A stretch of 38,485 nucleotides of DNA from an uncultured Lachnospiraceae bacterium (GCA_910587295.1 CAJULP010000091.1:1-38485); one strand, 5' to 3'. Numbered from the stretch's first letter, positions 17,912 to 28,044 are shown. Program-made: numbers and translations. Notes: generated by a model not told the origin, from the letters alone.

Positions 17912-18792
17912 ATGATATATGATAATTTACGCACTTATAGTTTGCTGCTGCCCAATCTGATATTGTTTCTGGCATTTTCCGCATATCCGGTAATATGGAC
18001 GTTAAAATATGTGTTTTACCGTTATGGTGGTTATGGCTCCAGTGTCCCTAAATTTGTGGGGCTGGAAAATATTTTGCGGGTATTTAGAGATGATATTTAT
18101 TGGAAAGCAGTAAAAAATACGTTTGTTTATGCAGGGGCAAAAATCTTGTTTATTATCCCCCTTGCATTTTTACTGGCTCTTTTCCTGAACAGGCCGGCCA
18201 AAGGAAATGGATTACTGCAGGGGATAATTTTTGTGCCGACAATCATGAGCGCAGCGGTTATGGGACTTGTTTTTTATTTGCTTTTTAATGTCTATAACGG
18301 ACAGATAAACCAGTATTTGTTACATATGGGAATTGTTACCCGGCCTGTTAATTGGCTTGGAAAAGAACATGCAATGCAGACATTGATAATTACTGCGGTA
18401 TGGGGCGGTGTGGGCAATTATATGGTATATTTTATTGCCGGCCTACAGCAAATTTCTGAGGAAGCTTTGGAAAGCGCAAGGATTGATGGTGCGAACAGAA
18501 TCCAGACAATGTGGTATATTACAATCCCTATGCTGGGGCCTATTTTGAAAATAATCCTGATGTTGTCGATTACATCTGCTTTTTCAGATATGAGTAGTAT
18601 CATGGTACTGACAGAAGGAGGACCGACGAATGAAACAATGGTTATGGTTTCTTTTTCCCGGTGTCTCCCTGCAGTTCCATTACACCGCAGTATGGTTATG
18701 GTGCGGCAGTCAGTGTTATCTCTGCAATGATTGCGGGTGTGATAACAGTAGGATATCTGATGCTATCCCGAAAATTGGATGCTGTATATTAG
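17912..18792 (+). pseudogene. Sugar ABC transporter permease (MsmF/UgpA type), one frameshift near the C-terminus
   Basis: The first ~245 codons encode a normal type-1 sugar permease: six membrane helices, with the EAA loop ESARIDGANRIQTMWYITIP (around residues 188-207). Within the TTTCTTTTTCCC stretch near 18650 the frame is lost. The natural C-terminus (TPQYGYGAAVSVISAM... ending SRKLDAVY, TAG 18790-18792) is in the next frame. Adding a single T to the T5 run restores a continuous 290-odd residue protein. The frameshift removes the last membrane helix, so the encoded protein is probably inactive. It is the permease partner of the next gene. Confidence 0.75.
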
Positions 18793-18806
18793 AAGGGGGT
18801 GCGGTT

Positions 18807-19649
18807 ATGAGCAAGGCAAAAAACAGGGCTGCCCTGGCAGGGTCTTATCTGTTTGTTGGAATCATGGCAATTTTTACGGTATATCCAATTTTGTATACGA
18901 TTGTAGGATCTTTCAAAACAAATGGTGAGTTGACTCGGGGAGAGCATTTCTTTCCTGAAATATGGCATTTTGAAAATTTTGTGCAGGCTTTTATTCAGGC
19001 AGATTTTATTAAGTATACCGGAAACAGTTTTGTGGTGAGCCTGGCAGTTTTGGCTGTGGCAGTTTTTACAGCTTCTTTAGCCGGTTACGTATTTGCGAGA
19101 AAAGAGTTTGTAGGAAAAAAACTATGGCTGGTTATGCATACAGGACTAATGTTTATCGCACTTGGTTCCGTGACGCTTTATCCTATTTATGAGCTTTTAG
19201 CTAAGATGAATTTAAATAAGTCTATTGTGGGGCTGATTCTTGCATTGGTGGGCGGGCAGTCTACTAATGTTTTACTGACAATGGGATTTGTTAAAAGTAT
19301 TCCCAAAGAGTTGGATGAATCGGCAACGATTGATGGATGCACGATATATGGTATTTTCTTCCAGATTATTTTGCCGTTAATCAAGCCTATTTTGGCTGTA
19401 GTTGCTTTGTTTTCGTTCAGACATGCATGGAACGATTATATCACTACCCTCATTATGAGCATATCGCTCCCTAAGCTGAGGACTCTGACGGTTGCGGTTG
19501 TACAGCTGAAATATTCTGTTAATGCTGCGGCGGAATGGCATATCATGTTGGCGGGGGCCACAATTGCAATTGTTCCAATATTGATTGTGTACGCATTTTG
19601 CCATAAATTATTTATTGGCGGTTTGACGGCGGGTGCTGTGAAAGGATAA
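18807..19649 (+). CDS. Sugar ABC transporter permease (MsmG/UgpE type)
   Basis: A 280-residue inner-membrane permease that pairs with the preceding subunit. ATG 18807 is chosen because an AAGGGGGT site lies just upstream and the longer open frame upstream is out-of-frame translation of the previous gene. Six membrane helices are visible. The EAA loop is DESATIDGCTIYGIFFQIILP (around residues 167-187), and the C-terminus ends GLTAGAVKG as in the family. The frame is fully open, but its binding protein and permease partner are both broken, so it is probably an orphan on its way to decay. Confidence 0.82.
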   Translation: MSKAKNRAALAGSYLFVGIMAIFTVYPILYTIVGSFKTNGELTRGEHFFPEIWHFENFVQAFIQADFIKYTGNSFVVSLAVLAVAVFTASLAGYVFARKEFVGKKLWLVMHTGLMFIALGSVTLYPIYELLAKMNLNKSIVGLILALVGGQSTNVLLTMGFVKSIPKELDESATIDGCTIYGIFFQIILPLIKPILAVVALFSFRHAWNDYITTLIMSISLPKLRTLTVAVVQLKYSVNAAAEWHIMLAGATIAIVPILIVYAFCHKLFIGGLTAGAVKG

Positions 19650-19716
19650 AAAAGTTATCTGGAATCTATATGAGATAGGCAAACTATGTTATATTGAATG
19701 CAGAGGAGGAATGAAT

Positions 19717-21540
19717 ATGAGTCTGTTTAAAAACTTTCGGTTTCGTACCCGGATCATACTGGTTTGTATTGTAATTCTACTTTTAAACAGCATTGCATGT
19801 GGAAGTATTTATTATAATTATGTGTTTAAAGATACGCTGAAAAATTATTATTCCAGCTCTGAAGACATGGTTTCCCAAATGCGAATGCATTTGACGAATG
19901 AAATGCGTTCTATCACAGAGCAGGTTCACGCAATGTATTCTACGGTGCTTTACAGCCTGATATCTGACTATGCGCAAAAGCAGGATTCATCGACTTATGT
20001 AAAAATGTTGGGTGAGATTTCTGATATTATTTCGGAGTCATATCAGGGGGACCGTTATATTCATTCTGCCAGCATTGAGACAGAGTTTGGAAGCTTCAGT
20101 AATTTTACAAGGATTAAGAATCATGATTTCAAGTTTATGGACTCTTCCATGAAGAAATATTTTGATGAAAATCCGCAGGAGACGATATGCTGGTATCCGG
20201 CAATGGTTTCTCCGATATTTCAGGGAAATGAAGTAGTTATTCCGGTAGTATACAAATTTAGGCTGGACCGCAGAGATATTTTTGTAATGGTCAGCCTAAA
20301 GCAATCGGAAATAGATTCCTATCTAAAAGAGGTTTATGATTCCTATAATCAAATTTTTATTGCTGATAAAGATAATCGGAACATTATAAATTGTGAAGAA
20401 AAAGAACAGAACATTTTAAATTATTTTTCTTCGGAAGAAATTTGAAATAAAAATGCGGTTTGTAAGGAGATAGAACTGGACGGGGAGGTTTACTTGGCTA
20501 CTTATACAGAGATGAACGGCACAGAATGGAAAATCTGTGCAATCCGTTCGGCGGAATCATTAGTGGGAAATCTCGGGAAACTGAGGTATTTTATCGTTTT
20601 GATAATTTGCTTTTGTGCAGTAATCAGTATTGTCGTTATTATATTGTTTGCCCGTAATATAACAATGCCTTTAGAGCAGCTTTCCGTACTTATGGATAAG
20701 GTGACACAGGATGAATGCTTTCAGGGCCAGTTTCAATATCCCTATAAAGATGAGGTCGGGAAACTGGCGAAGAGTTTCAATTTTATGATTATAAAAATTA
20801 ATCAGTTGATTGTGGAATTAAATGAAAATATTGAGGAGTTGAAGGTAGAAAAGGATAATGTCCAGGCTGTGCAGAAACAGAAGAGAAAGGCTGAGTTAAA
20901 GGCGCTGCAGGCGCAGATTAATCCGCACTTTTTATTAACACATTAAATGCAATCACATGGTATGCAGCTGAACAGGGAGCCTCGGAAATCAGTATACTTT
21001 CCAATTCTTTGGGGAAATTTTTCAGGATAAGCCTGAGCAAGGGTAAGGAGGTTATTACTTTGGGGGAAGAAATAGAACATGTTCTCAGCTATCTCCGAAT
21101 CCAGAGCATAAGGTATAAGGATAAACTTCAATATAAAATTCAGGTTTCCGAAGATGTGAAGGAGCTGTATATCATCAAGCTGGTCTTACAGCCTCTGGTA
21201 GAAAATTCTATTTATCATGGGATTAAGCTGAAAAAAGGGGGGCAGGATTATCCGGATTGAAATCAGGAGACACATAAATCGGGAAGGAATCGGGGTACTT
21301 CAAATTTATGTGGAAGATGATGGGGAAGGTATAGAAGCAAAACAGCTCAAGGCCATTCAGGAGAATCTATTAGAAGGCAGGGGGGACCGTCGGGATGAGG
21401 GATATGGAATTTATAATGTAAATGAGAGGATTAAGTTATACTATGGAGATTCCTACGGGCTGATGATGGATAGCGTGCATAAAAAAGGAACAAGGGTGAC
21501 GATTGTAATTCCGGTTCGTACTATGGCGGAGGAAGAATAA
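19717..21540 (+). pseudogene. YesM-type sensor histidine kinase, three lesions
   Basis: The ancestral kinase can be read across three disabling changes. It starts at ATG 19717 (AGGAGG 8 bases upstream) with a membrane helix and an extracellular sensor domain, interrupted by TGA 20443-20445 with the same frame continuing on both sides. The second membrane helix (around 20590-20655), HAMP-like region and LKALQAQINPHF follow. There the frame is lost by a single-base deletion near 20938, where a TAT codon has become TTA. The dimerisation/ATPase part continues in another frame with the N-box LQPLVENSIYHG. The frame shifts again at a G6 run (21237-21242, one G too many) before VEDDGEGI and the C-terminal GYGIYNVNERIKLYYG. 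It would have controlled the response regulator that follows directly. Confidence 0.85.
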
Positions 21541-21542
21541 GT

Positions 21543-23032
21543 ATGTATAGAATTATTATCGCGGACGACGAAGAATATGTAAGAGAATTACTGGCCTCAA
21601 ATATAAATCGTTCTCAAAAGGAATTTGAGGTAATCGCAGAGGCCGGAGACGGAAGAGAAGCCATTGAATTAGTAGAAAAGCTACAGCCGGATATTTTGAT
21701 TGCAGATATTTGTATGCCGTTTGTCGATGGCCTGGAGTTGATCCGTCATATCAGGCAGAGCTCCGGCAATATAAAAACTGTAATTATCAGTGGATATGAT
21801 GATTTCGCCTATGCGAAGCAGGCATTAACGCTCGGAGTTACCGATTACCTTTTAAAACCTTTTTCTCCAGAAGAACTTTATGAAGTGCTGGATAAGATAC
21901 GGGATGAACTGGAATGCAGAAAGGTTCTGATGAACAATATCAGAGATATGAAAAGCCAGTTGGAAGATGCAAGCAGGATTTCTCAGGAGCATGTTGTGCA
22001 AAAACTGGTCCAGAGGACCGAAAATGCGGCAAAGCTTTTGGAGGAAGTAAAAAGAGCGGGGATATGCCCGGAAGGCTTATTGTGTGCCGCGGGGATACTG
22101 CAGATATATCAGGATGGCCAAGAACGGATACGGGACATTAAAGAGCTGCTTACAGTGACCGTTGAATCTTATTTTCAGAAAAATTGCCGCATATACCTTT
22201 CCGGAACACGTGAAAGGCAAATGATATTGCTGTTTTTGGGAGATTATCAGAACATACGCATATTTCGTAAAGCGATAGAAAACGGTATTATGGCAATTTT
22301 AGAAAGCCTGAGACATTATTATGATATATTTGCAGGGTGTGTGATTGGCGGAATATATGCAGACTGGAAGCAGATATCGAAATCGTATGAAAATATTTTG
22401 TCTATATGGAAAAAGAATTATGAAAATGCCGGAACGGTGCTTTTTTTGACGATGAGATCCTGAAATATAAAGAAAGCAGTGGTTTCCTGGAACGTCCGAA
22501 AAAATTTGAGCAGGAATTGCTTGTGTTCATACAAATGGGGGAGAAGGAAAAAGCAGAGAATTGCCTGAAGGATATTTTGCATTATTATGAAACCTTAAAT
22601 GTAAGCTGGAGAGATTTTGTCAGTGTGTCCCTGACGGAATTAATGTTTGATATTTCTGATATTATGATGAAAACAAAAATTCAGGAAAAGTTGTGGGAGA
22701 ATGAAAATGTAATCGGATATTTCAGAGAACATTTTGCGCACGGGACGCTCCAGGATGCATATGAAACGATTCTGGCATATGTGCAGAAGTGCTGCAGGCA
22801 ATTTTCCGAAATGAATGAGTCCCAGGGAGAACGTATTGTTTTCCAAGTAAAGGAATTGGTGGAGAAAAATCTGGATAATGAGGAATTTGGTATGGAGACC
22901 GTGTCAGAAAAATTATTTTTCAGCTATAACTATGTCCGCCAGATATTTAAGAAGGTTACAGGCGAAAGCTTTATGGAATATCTGATACGGAGAAGAATGG
23001 AGAAAGCCAGGGAGCTTTTGAAAAATGATAAT
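21543..23032 (+). pseudogene. YesN-type AraC-family response regulator, frameshifted and C-terminally truncated
   Basis: An N-terminal receiver domain is complete (IIADDEE at the start, phospho-acceptor in DILIADICMPFVDG near residue 55, ISGYDDF, KPF). A long linker region follows. At a T7 run near 22447 one T is missing and the frame changes: VLFLT becomes VLF-FDDEILKYK in the next frame. The C-terminal AraC helix-turn-helix begins normally (MSETVSEKLFFSYNYVRQIFKKVTGESFMEYL type, 22895-22990), but after MEKARELLKNDNIK the homology stops. About 40 residues holding the second helix-turn-helix are gone. The sequence continues directly into the tail of an alpha-mannosidase gene. ATG 21543 follows a GGAGG site inside the end of the kinase gene, so kinase and regulator formed one unit. 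Confidence 0.85.
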
Positions 23033-23217
23033 ATAAAAACTTGTATGAATCGAAAAGGGCAGCGGTAGAGACAAAAGTGAGCCTGCAGCTTGGTATGGGC
23101 AATGCCTATCTGTGTGACATGTTGGAAAATGTTATCGAAGATTTGGAGGTAACAGACGGAAAAATAGTATTGGCATTCCGGGCGTTTGAAATCAAGACAA
23201 TTAGAATAAAGCGATAA
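23033..23217 (+). pseudogene. C-terminal remnant of a GH38 alpha-mannosidase
   Basis: From about 23041 one frame reads LYESKRAAVETKVSLQL, then AYLCDMLENVIEDLEV, then FRAFEIKTIRIKR and a TAA at 23215-23217. This is the typical end of bacterial GH38 alpha-mannosidases: an 'LYE..RA' strand, 'DMLE', and a terminal 'F.PFEIKTIR'. Only about 60 of the usual ~800-1000 residues remain, fused to the broken response regulator gene, so a large deletion removed the end of the regulator and almost all of the mannosidase. The remnant ties the locus to alpha-mannoside degradation together with the GH125 gene downstream. The family call rests on a short tail, but the match to the C-terminal pattern is good. 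Confidence 0.6.
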
Positions 23218-23258
23218 AAGGAACTGCTTGAAAATTCAATATGAGGAGAAGGAAAACG

Positions 23259-25287
23259 ATGAAAAGAGAGAAAAAAGTGGCCGTAAAGCGGCTTCCGGCA
23301 GTTCCCCTGATTACTTGTGACCCTTATTTCAGCGTATGGTCCGCTGGTGACCGGCTGTATGAAACGGACAGTGTGCATTGGACAGGGAAGAGGAAAAGGA
23401 TAACGGGCACTGCCAGGATTGATGGAAACGATTACCGTTTCATGGGAAGGGGGAAAGCCATGCCCATGGAACAGACGAAGCTTGAAGTGACAGCGTTTTT
23501 TACCCAATATTGTTTTGAGATGGCGGGGGTGGGGCTGGCAGTTACTTTCTGGACGCCGTTGCTCTTAAGTGGCCTTGATGAGCTGTCAAGGCCCTGCTCT
23601 TATTTGGACATGGCAGTCTGTTCGTTGGACGGGAAGAAGCATCAGGTGGAGATTTCCTGGGAATTTGCCGGGGAATTGTGCTGTAACCAGGGGCAGACGG
23701 AAAAAATCGGGGGCGGCAGCTATGTGCTGGGAACAGCGCAGGCAGCATGGCTCGGGCTTCGGGAGCAAAGGCCCTTGGGGCACAGCGGCGACAGCATTGC
23801 TATCGACTGGGGGTATCTCTATCTTGCATTGGAAGAAAAAGCGGGCAGGGCGGTATCCTATTGCCAGGAGAGACGCTGCCTCTGTGCAAGCTTTCGGTTT
23901 TCCCCGGATGGAGATACGCGTGAAAGCGCATCTTTGGTTGCCGCGTATGATGATGTTGCTTCTATTTGCTATTTTGGCAGGATGCTTCCCGGCTATTGGG
24001 CAAGGGATGGAAAAACAATCCTCACGGCAATCATGGAAGCCATCCGGGAACATGATTCTCTGCAGGGGCGGTGTGAGACTTTTGAACAGGAACTGGAAGA
24101 AGGGACGGGGGCATTTGGGGAAGCATATACGAAAATTTGCCATGCAGCTTACCGCCAGTCCATTGCGGCGCATAAGCTGATTGCTGACGAAGAGGGGAAA
24201 GCCGTTTTCATTTCCAAAGAATGCCATTCCAACGGATGTGCCGCCACTGTGGATGTGACATATCCTTCCACACCGCTTTATTTCCTTTATAACCCGGAAT
24301 TGGTCCGGGCGATGATGCGCCCGGTGCTTCGGTTTGCCAAGATGCCGGTATGGGGATATGATTTTGCACCCCACGATGCAGGGCGTTATCCCTATGTTAC
24401 AGGACAGGTGTATGGCTTAAAGGCTTACCAGAAGGCTGCCCAGGATTTAGGGGGGGGAGGAGGACGGTTATGTCTATCCAATGTATTATCAGATGCCGGG
24501 CAATGCGGATGTCTATTGTTATGAGAATCAGATGCCCGTGGAGGAAAGCGGCAATATGCTGATCCTTGCGGCAGCGTTGGCCCGGCTGGACCCGCAGGGC
24601 GAAAAGGAAACCCTTCAGGAGAATCTGCCCTTGTATGGAAAATGGGTGAAATATCTCCTGCAATATGGCAGCGACCCGGGGGAGCAGTTATGTACCGATG
24701 ATTTTGCAGGCCATATGGCGCACAATGTGAACCTTGCCATAAAGGCGATTATGGGTGTGGAGGCATACTCCATCCTGATGGGCGCGGCCGGGAAGGATGG
24801 GGAGGCTGTGCATTACCATGGGAAGGCAGCAAAGATGGCGAAGGATGTGTATGACAGGGCTTGCGCACCCGGGCATACCAAGCTGACTTTTGACGGAAAA
24901 GAAGAAGGCTGGAGCCTGAAGTATAACGCTGTGTGGGACCTGGTCTTTGGGTCCGGTCTTTGGGATGACGTGTTTTACTTGGAAGAATCAGAATATTACA
25001 GGGGAAAATGTAATTGCTATGGCGTGCCGTTAGATTCAAGGGCAGACTATACGAAAAGTGACTGGATGATGTGGGCGGCAGCGTTAGATGAGAGTGGGGA
25101 TAATGTGGAGATGTTTGCCCGGGGTATTTTAGAATTTTTGGAGAAAAGCCCTGACAGGGCGCCTTTTTCTGACTGGTATGAGACAAAAAGCGCCCAAAAG
25201 CATGGGTTCCAGAACCGTACCGTACAAGGCGGAATTTTTATGCCGCTCCTTTTGAGGGGGGCTGAAAAACGGGAAAAGCAGCAGTAA
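23259..25287 (+). pseudogene. Glutaminase-A-like (DUF5127/DUF4965) enzyme, frameshifted at a G8 tract
   Basis: ATG 23259 follows the site GAGGAGAAGG. The N-terminal half (VPLITCDPYFSVWSAGDRLYETDSVHWTG...) and the C-terminal half (MYYQMPGNADVYCYENQ, TDDFAGHMAHNVNLAIKAIMG, EEGWSLKYNAVWDLVFGSGLW) match the family called glutaminase A / DUF4965. This family has a beta domain followed by a six-hairpin (alpha/alpha)6 domain. In bacteria these genes often sit beside glycosidases, and their true substrate is unclear. The two halves are in different frames. The switch is exactly at eight G residues (24450-24457), and with seven G the product would be one continuous ~675-residue protein. This may be decay, a phase-variable tract, or a site of transcriptional slippage. 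No signal peptide is visible. It lies between the GH38 remnant and GH125. Confidence 0.75.
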
Positions 25288-25356
25288 AACATGCTGGCGG
25301 GCAGCCGCTTGGCTGGTGCCTGTGGGAAATGAGATACAACGGAAAGGAGTAAGGAG

Positions 25357-26547
25357 ATGAAAATTCCCAATATTTTGAAGGAAAGGGCAGCGGCGCTGGA
25401 AGATGGTTCATATTTTGTCATCACTGGTGATATTCCGGCAATGTGGCTACGCGATTCCGCGGCGCAGGTTAGGCCTTATGTGAAATATGCAAAAGAGGAG
25501 CCGGAATTGCAAAAAATATTGGAGGGCATTATTGAAAAGCAGGCGGAATTAGTATGTATTGACCCGTATGCCAATGCTTTCAATGAGAGTGCAAGCGGTT
25601 TGGGGCATCAGGATGAGACGAAGCTGAATGACCATGTATGGGAACGGAAGTACGAGGTGGATTCGCTGTGCGCACCTCTTTACCTGGGATATGCCTATTG
25701 GAAGGCTGCCGGGATCAATCGGATTTTTACGCCCACCTGGCACGAAATGATAAAGCATGTCGTGGAGACTTTTACCACGGAACAGGAACATGGGAATTCG
25801 GAATACTTTTTCCGGCGGTATGGTTGTGTGAAGTCGGATACCCTGCCATGCAGGGGAAAGGGGCGGCCGGTGAATATGACGGGCATGACATGGTCAGGTT
25901 TCCGCCCGTCCGATGATTGCTGTGAGTTTGGGTACCTGATCCCTTCTAATATGATGGCGGTGGTTGCCCTTGGGTATGGGGAGCAGATTTGTAAAGAGTG
26001 CTATGGGGATGAGGAACTGGCCACACAATGCCATGTGCTGGCGGAGGAAATCCTGGATGGGATTATGGCCTATGGGATTGTGGAGCATCCCAAGTATGGC
26101 AAAATCTATGCATATGAGACAGATGGTTTCGGAAATTACAACCTGATGGATGATGCCAATTCCCCCAGCCTTTTGGCTATGCCGTATCTGGGGTTTTGCA
26201 GCCGGGAGGATGAACTGTACCAGAATACCAGAAGGTTTCTTTTATCCCCGGATAATCCTTATTATTATGAAGGGAGCCTTGCAAAGGGGATGGGGAGCCC
26301 CCATACGCCGCAAGGGTATGTGTGGCATATCGGCATTGTGATGCAGGCACTGACTTCCGGCAGCAGGGAGGAAATATTGGACTGCCTGGGTATGTTGGCC
26401 AGGACCCATGCGGGAACCTACTATATGCATGAATCATTCCACCCATCTATGCCGGAGCAGTATACGCGGTCCTGGTTTGCATGGGCTAACACGCTGTTTG
26501 CAGAGCTTTTGGACAAACTCATGGAAGAAAAATTTTGGGATGAATAG
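25357..26547 (+). CDS. GH125 exo-alpha-1,6-mannosidase, open frame but probably with an N-terminal internal deletion
   Basis: GH125 enzymes release mannose from non-reducing alpha-1,6-linked mannosides such as those in N-glycan cores and fungal mannan, acting as inverting exo-mannosidases. Strong family signatures are present: TGDIPAMWLRDS at residues 24-35, DPYANAFNE, WERKYEVDSLC, the acid-bearing MTWSGFRPSDDCCEFGY (~175-192), AYETDGFGNYNLMDDAN, GIGSPHTP-like MGSPHTPQGY, and HESFHPSM with the likely base (~357). No signal peptide is visible, so it is cytoplasmic. The product has 396 residues against about 430 in characterised relatives. The shortage is entirely before LEDGSYFVITGD, where MKIPNILKERA runs directly into the conserved region; about 30 residues seem to have been lost in frame. 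The AAGGAG site fits the start. Activity is therefore uncertain. Confidence 0.85.
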   Translation: MKIPNILKERAAALEDGSYFVITGDIPAMWLRDSAAQVRPYVKYAKEEPELQKILEGIIEKQAELVCIDPYANAFNESASGLGHQDETKLNDHVWERKYEVDSLCAPLYLGYAYWKAAGINRIFTPTWHEMIKHVVETFTTEQEHGNSEYFFRRYGCVKSDTLPCRGKGRPVNMTGMTWSGFRPSDDCCEFGYLIPSNMMAVVALGYGEQICKECYGDEELATQCHVLAEEILDGIMAYGIVEHPKYGKIYAYETDGFGNYNLMDDANSPSLLAMPYLGFCSREDELYQNTRRFLLSPDNPYYYEGSLAKGMGSPHTPQGYVWHIGIVMQALTSGSREEILDCLGMLARTHAGTYYMHESFHPSMPEQYTRSWFAWANTLFAELLDKLMEEKFWDE

Positions 26548-26640
26548 TCTGGCCATCATCCGGTGTGTGCCGTGTTCGGCCCAATGCAGGGGTGCGCTGC
26601 CGCACTGCGGCAAAGAATGGAAATAAGAAGGGTGAATGAA

Positions 26641-27377
26641 ATGTTATATCCGAGAAAGGAAGAAAAGCAGCTTGATGAAGAATTGTTCCAAAATCCGTCC
26701 AGTGAATACCGGGGTACGCCGTTTTGGGCATGGAACTGCCGTGTGACCAGAAAACAGATTGAAGAACAGGCGCAGGTCCTGCGCCAGATGGGAATGGGCG
26801 GCGCCCATATCCACTGCCGTACAGGGATGGATATTCCTTATATGAGTGAAGAATTCCTGGATTTGGTCTCCTATGCACATGAGCAGTTTGCAGAAAAAAA
26901 TATGCTGACCTGGTTATATGATGAAGACCGCTGGCCTTCCGGATTCGGGGGCGGCCTGGTGACCATCCACCCGGAGTACAGGGAACGCTATCTGGTATTT
27001 TCCCCGGAACCGGCGGGGGACGGTTTCCCGGAAGAAAGAGGAACATCAATCTCCGCGGCAAATGTGATCCGCAACGATTCCAGGCAATTGCTGAAGCGCT
27101 ATGGAGTGTTGCTGAATAAAGACAGGAGTATTTTTTGAGTCCATACCGCGTTTGTTTCCCGCAGGTCAAAAAAGGCAGCCACCTTTTAGAATTAAAGGCT
27201 TTTGGAAACAGGAAAAATACGTTTGGCCAACTGCACAATTGTAATGAAAATATTTTTTGGTGTGGTCCGGATGCATGGAGGACTGTGGGGGAAAATTGGG
27301 CTTATGAATATCAGCTTACTAAGACAGGGATTCTGGTGGGCCCGCATTTGGAAATAGGGTTTTCCGGATATTTGTGA
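26641..27377 (+). pseudogene. GH106-like glycoside hydrolase reduced to its N- and C-termini
   Basis: ATG 26641 follows AAGAAGGGTGA. The first ~160 codons encode the start of a large GH106-like (alpha-L-rhamnosidase-type) glycosidase: YRGTPFWAWNCRVTRKQIEEQ, then MGMGGAHIHCRTGMDIPYMS, then LYDEDRWPSGFGGG. After VLLNKDRS (about 27125) the sequence jumps frame and family position to a C-terminal piece with VKKGSHLLELKAFGNRKNTFGQLH, GPDAWRTVGENWAYEYQL and a stop at 27375-27377. Intact relatives have around 1000 residues, so the central ~700 with the active site are missing. GH106-like enzymes are diverse, and the ancestral substrate cannot be told. The neighbouring mannosidase genes suggest a glycoprotein- or mannan-related role. 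Confidence 0.65.
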
Positions 27378-28044
27378 CTTTCCACGACCTGTTTCATGGC
27401 GGCGGACCCTGTTTTCATCAGGGTGCTTACAAGGGCGTTGGAGCTTGTGTTTGCCTGGTAGGTATCGTAGTATTCGTCAAGAAGGATGATTGCTTTTTGA
27501 CCATAATATTTTTTCGAGATAGGAACAAAGCATCATGATGGACATGGATGCGGTGAGGTCGTCCATATCCCTGTTGACGGATGCAAAGTGCGCCCTGTCG
27601 TCATCGCTAAACAGATTGGACGCCATGATTTCTTTATATTTCTTATACTCGTTGGCGATGATCTGCTTCACGATGGCCTTCATTTCTTCCAGCGCGGCCA
27701 TACCGGCGCTGTTTGTCGGTTTGACGTCCGCAAAGCCCATGAATATGACAGGATATTTCCCCTGCAGCTTCCGATATGCATAACCGCCATCCGGGGATTT
27801 CCCTTCCCAGATGGCTTTCCCATCAAATATGTTCCCCGGTTGGCATATTTGATGGAAAAGAAATATTCCACGGTGCTCATGTTGAGGGTTTTCCCAAACC
27901 TGCGGGGACGGGTGGCCAGGGTAACTTTGTCCGCATATTCCCGCCAATCCCTGAGGAACAGGGGTTTGTCTATATAAAAAATATTTTTTCCATCATTTCC
28001 GCATAGCTTTGGTATCCGATACCGGTCTTTGGCTTCATATCCAT
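27378..28044 (-). pseudogene. AAA-ATPase (PF09820-like) gene, three frameshifts and truncated
   Basis: On the minus strand ATG 28044 (GGAG upstream) opens MDMKPKTGIGYQSYAEMMEK. The continuation FYIDKPLFLRDW, Walker A TRPRRFGKTLNM, SIKYANRG / NIFDGKAIW, KLQGKYPVIFMGFADVK and Walker B-like AIILLDEYYD are spread over different frames. Each switch lies at a homopolymer: A6 near 27985 (one A missing), G4 near 27837 (one G missing), and A6 near 27508 (one A extra). This order is the N-terminal half of the widespread AAA-ATPase-like/PD-(D/E)XK nuclease proteins of anaerobes, whose role is unknown and possibly defence- or mobile-element-related. The C-terminal ~300 residues with the nuclease domain are absent. 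The gene stops where the GH106-like remnant begins, marking a deletion junction at about 27377. Confidence 0.7.

Noticed and set aside
20443..20445. TGA in the sensor kinase as a selenocysteine codon
   Set aside because: No SECIS-like hairpin or redox motif is visible, sensor kinases are not selenoproteins, and the same gene carries two frameshifts.
21230..21250. Programmed ribosomal frameshifting at the G6 run of the kinase
   Set aside because: Two further disabling lesions exist in the same gene, and no typical slippery heptamer with a downstream structure was recognised.
23586..24374. Minus-strand open frame of 262 codons inside the DUF4965 gene
   Set aside because: Antisense shadow. The plus-strand reading shows family motifs throughout, and the minus reading shows none.
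27535..27977. Plus-strand open frames of 82-129 codons at 27.5-28.0 kb
   Set aside because: They are antisense to a recognisable (though broken) AAA-ATPase gene with Walker A and B motifs on the minus strand.
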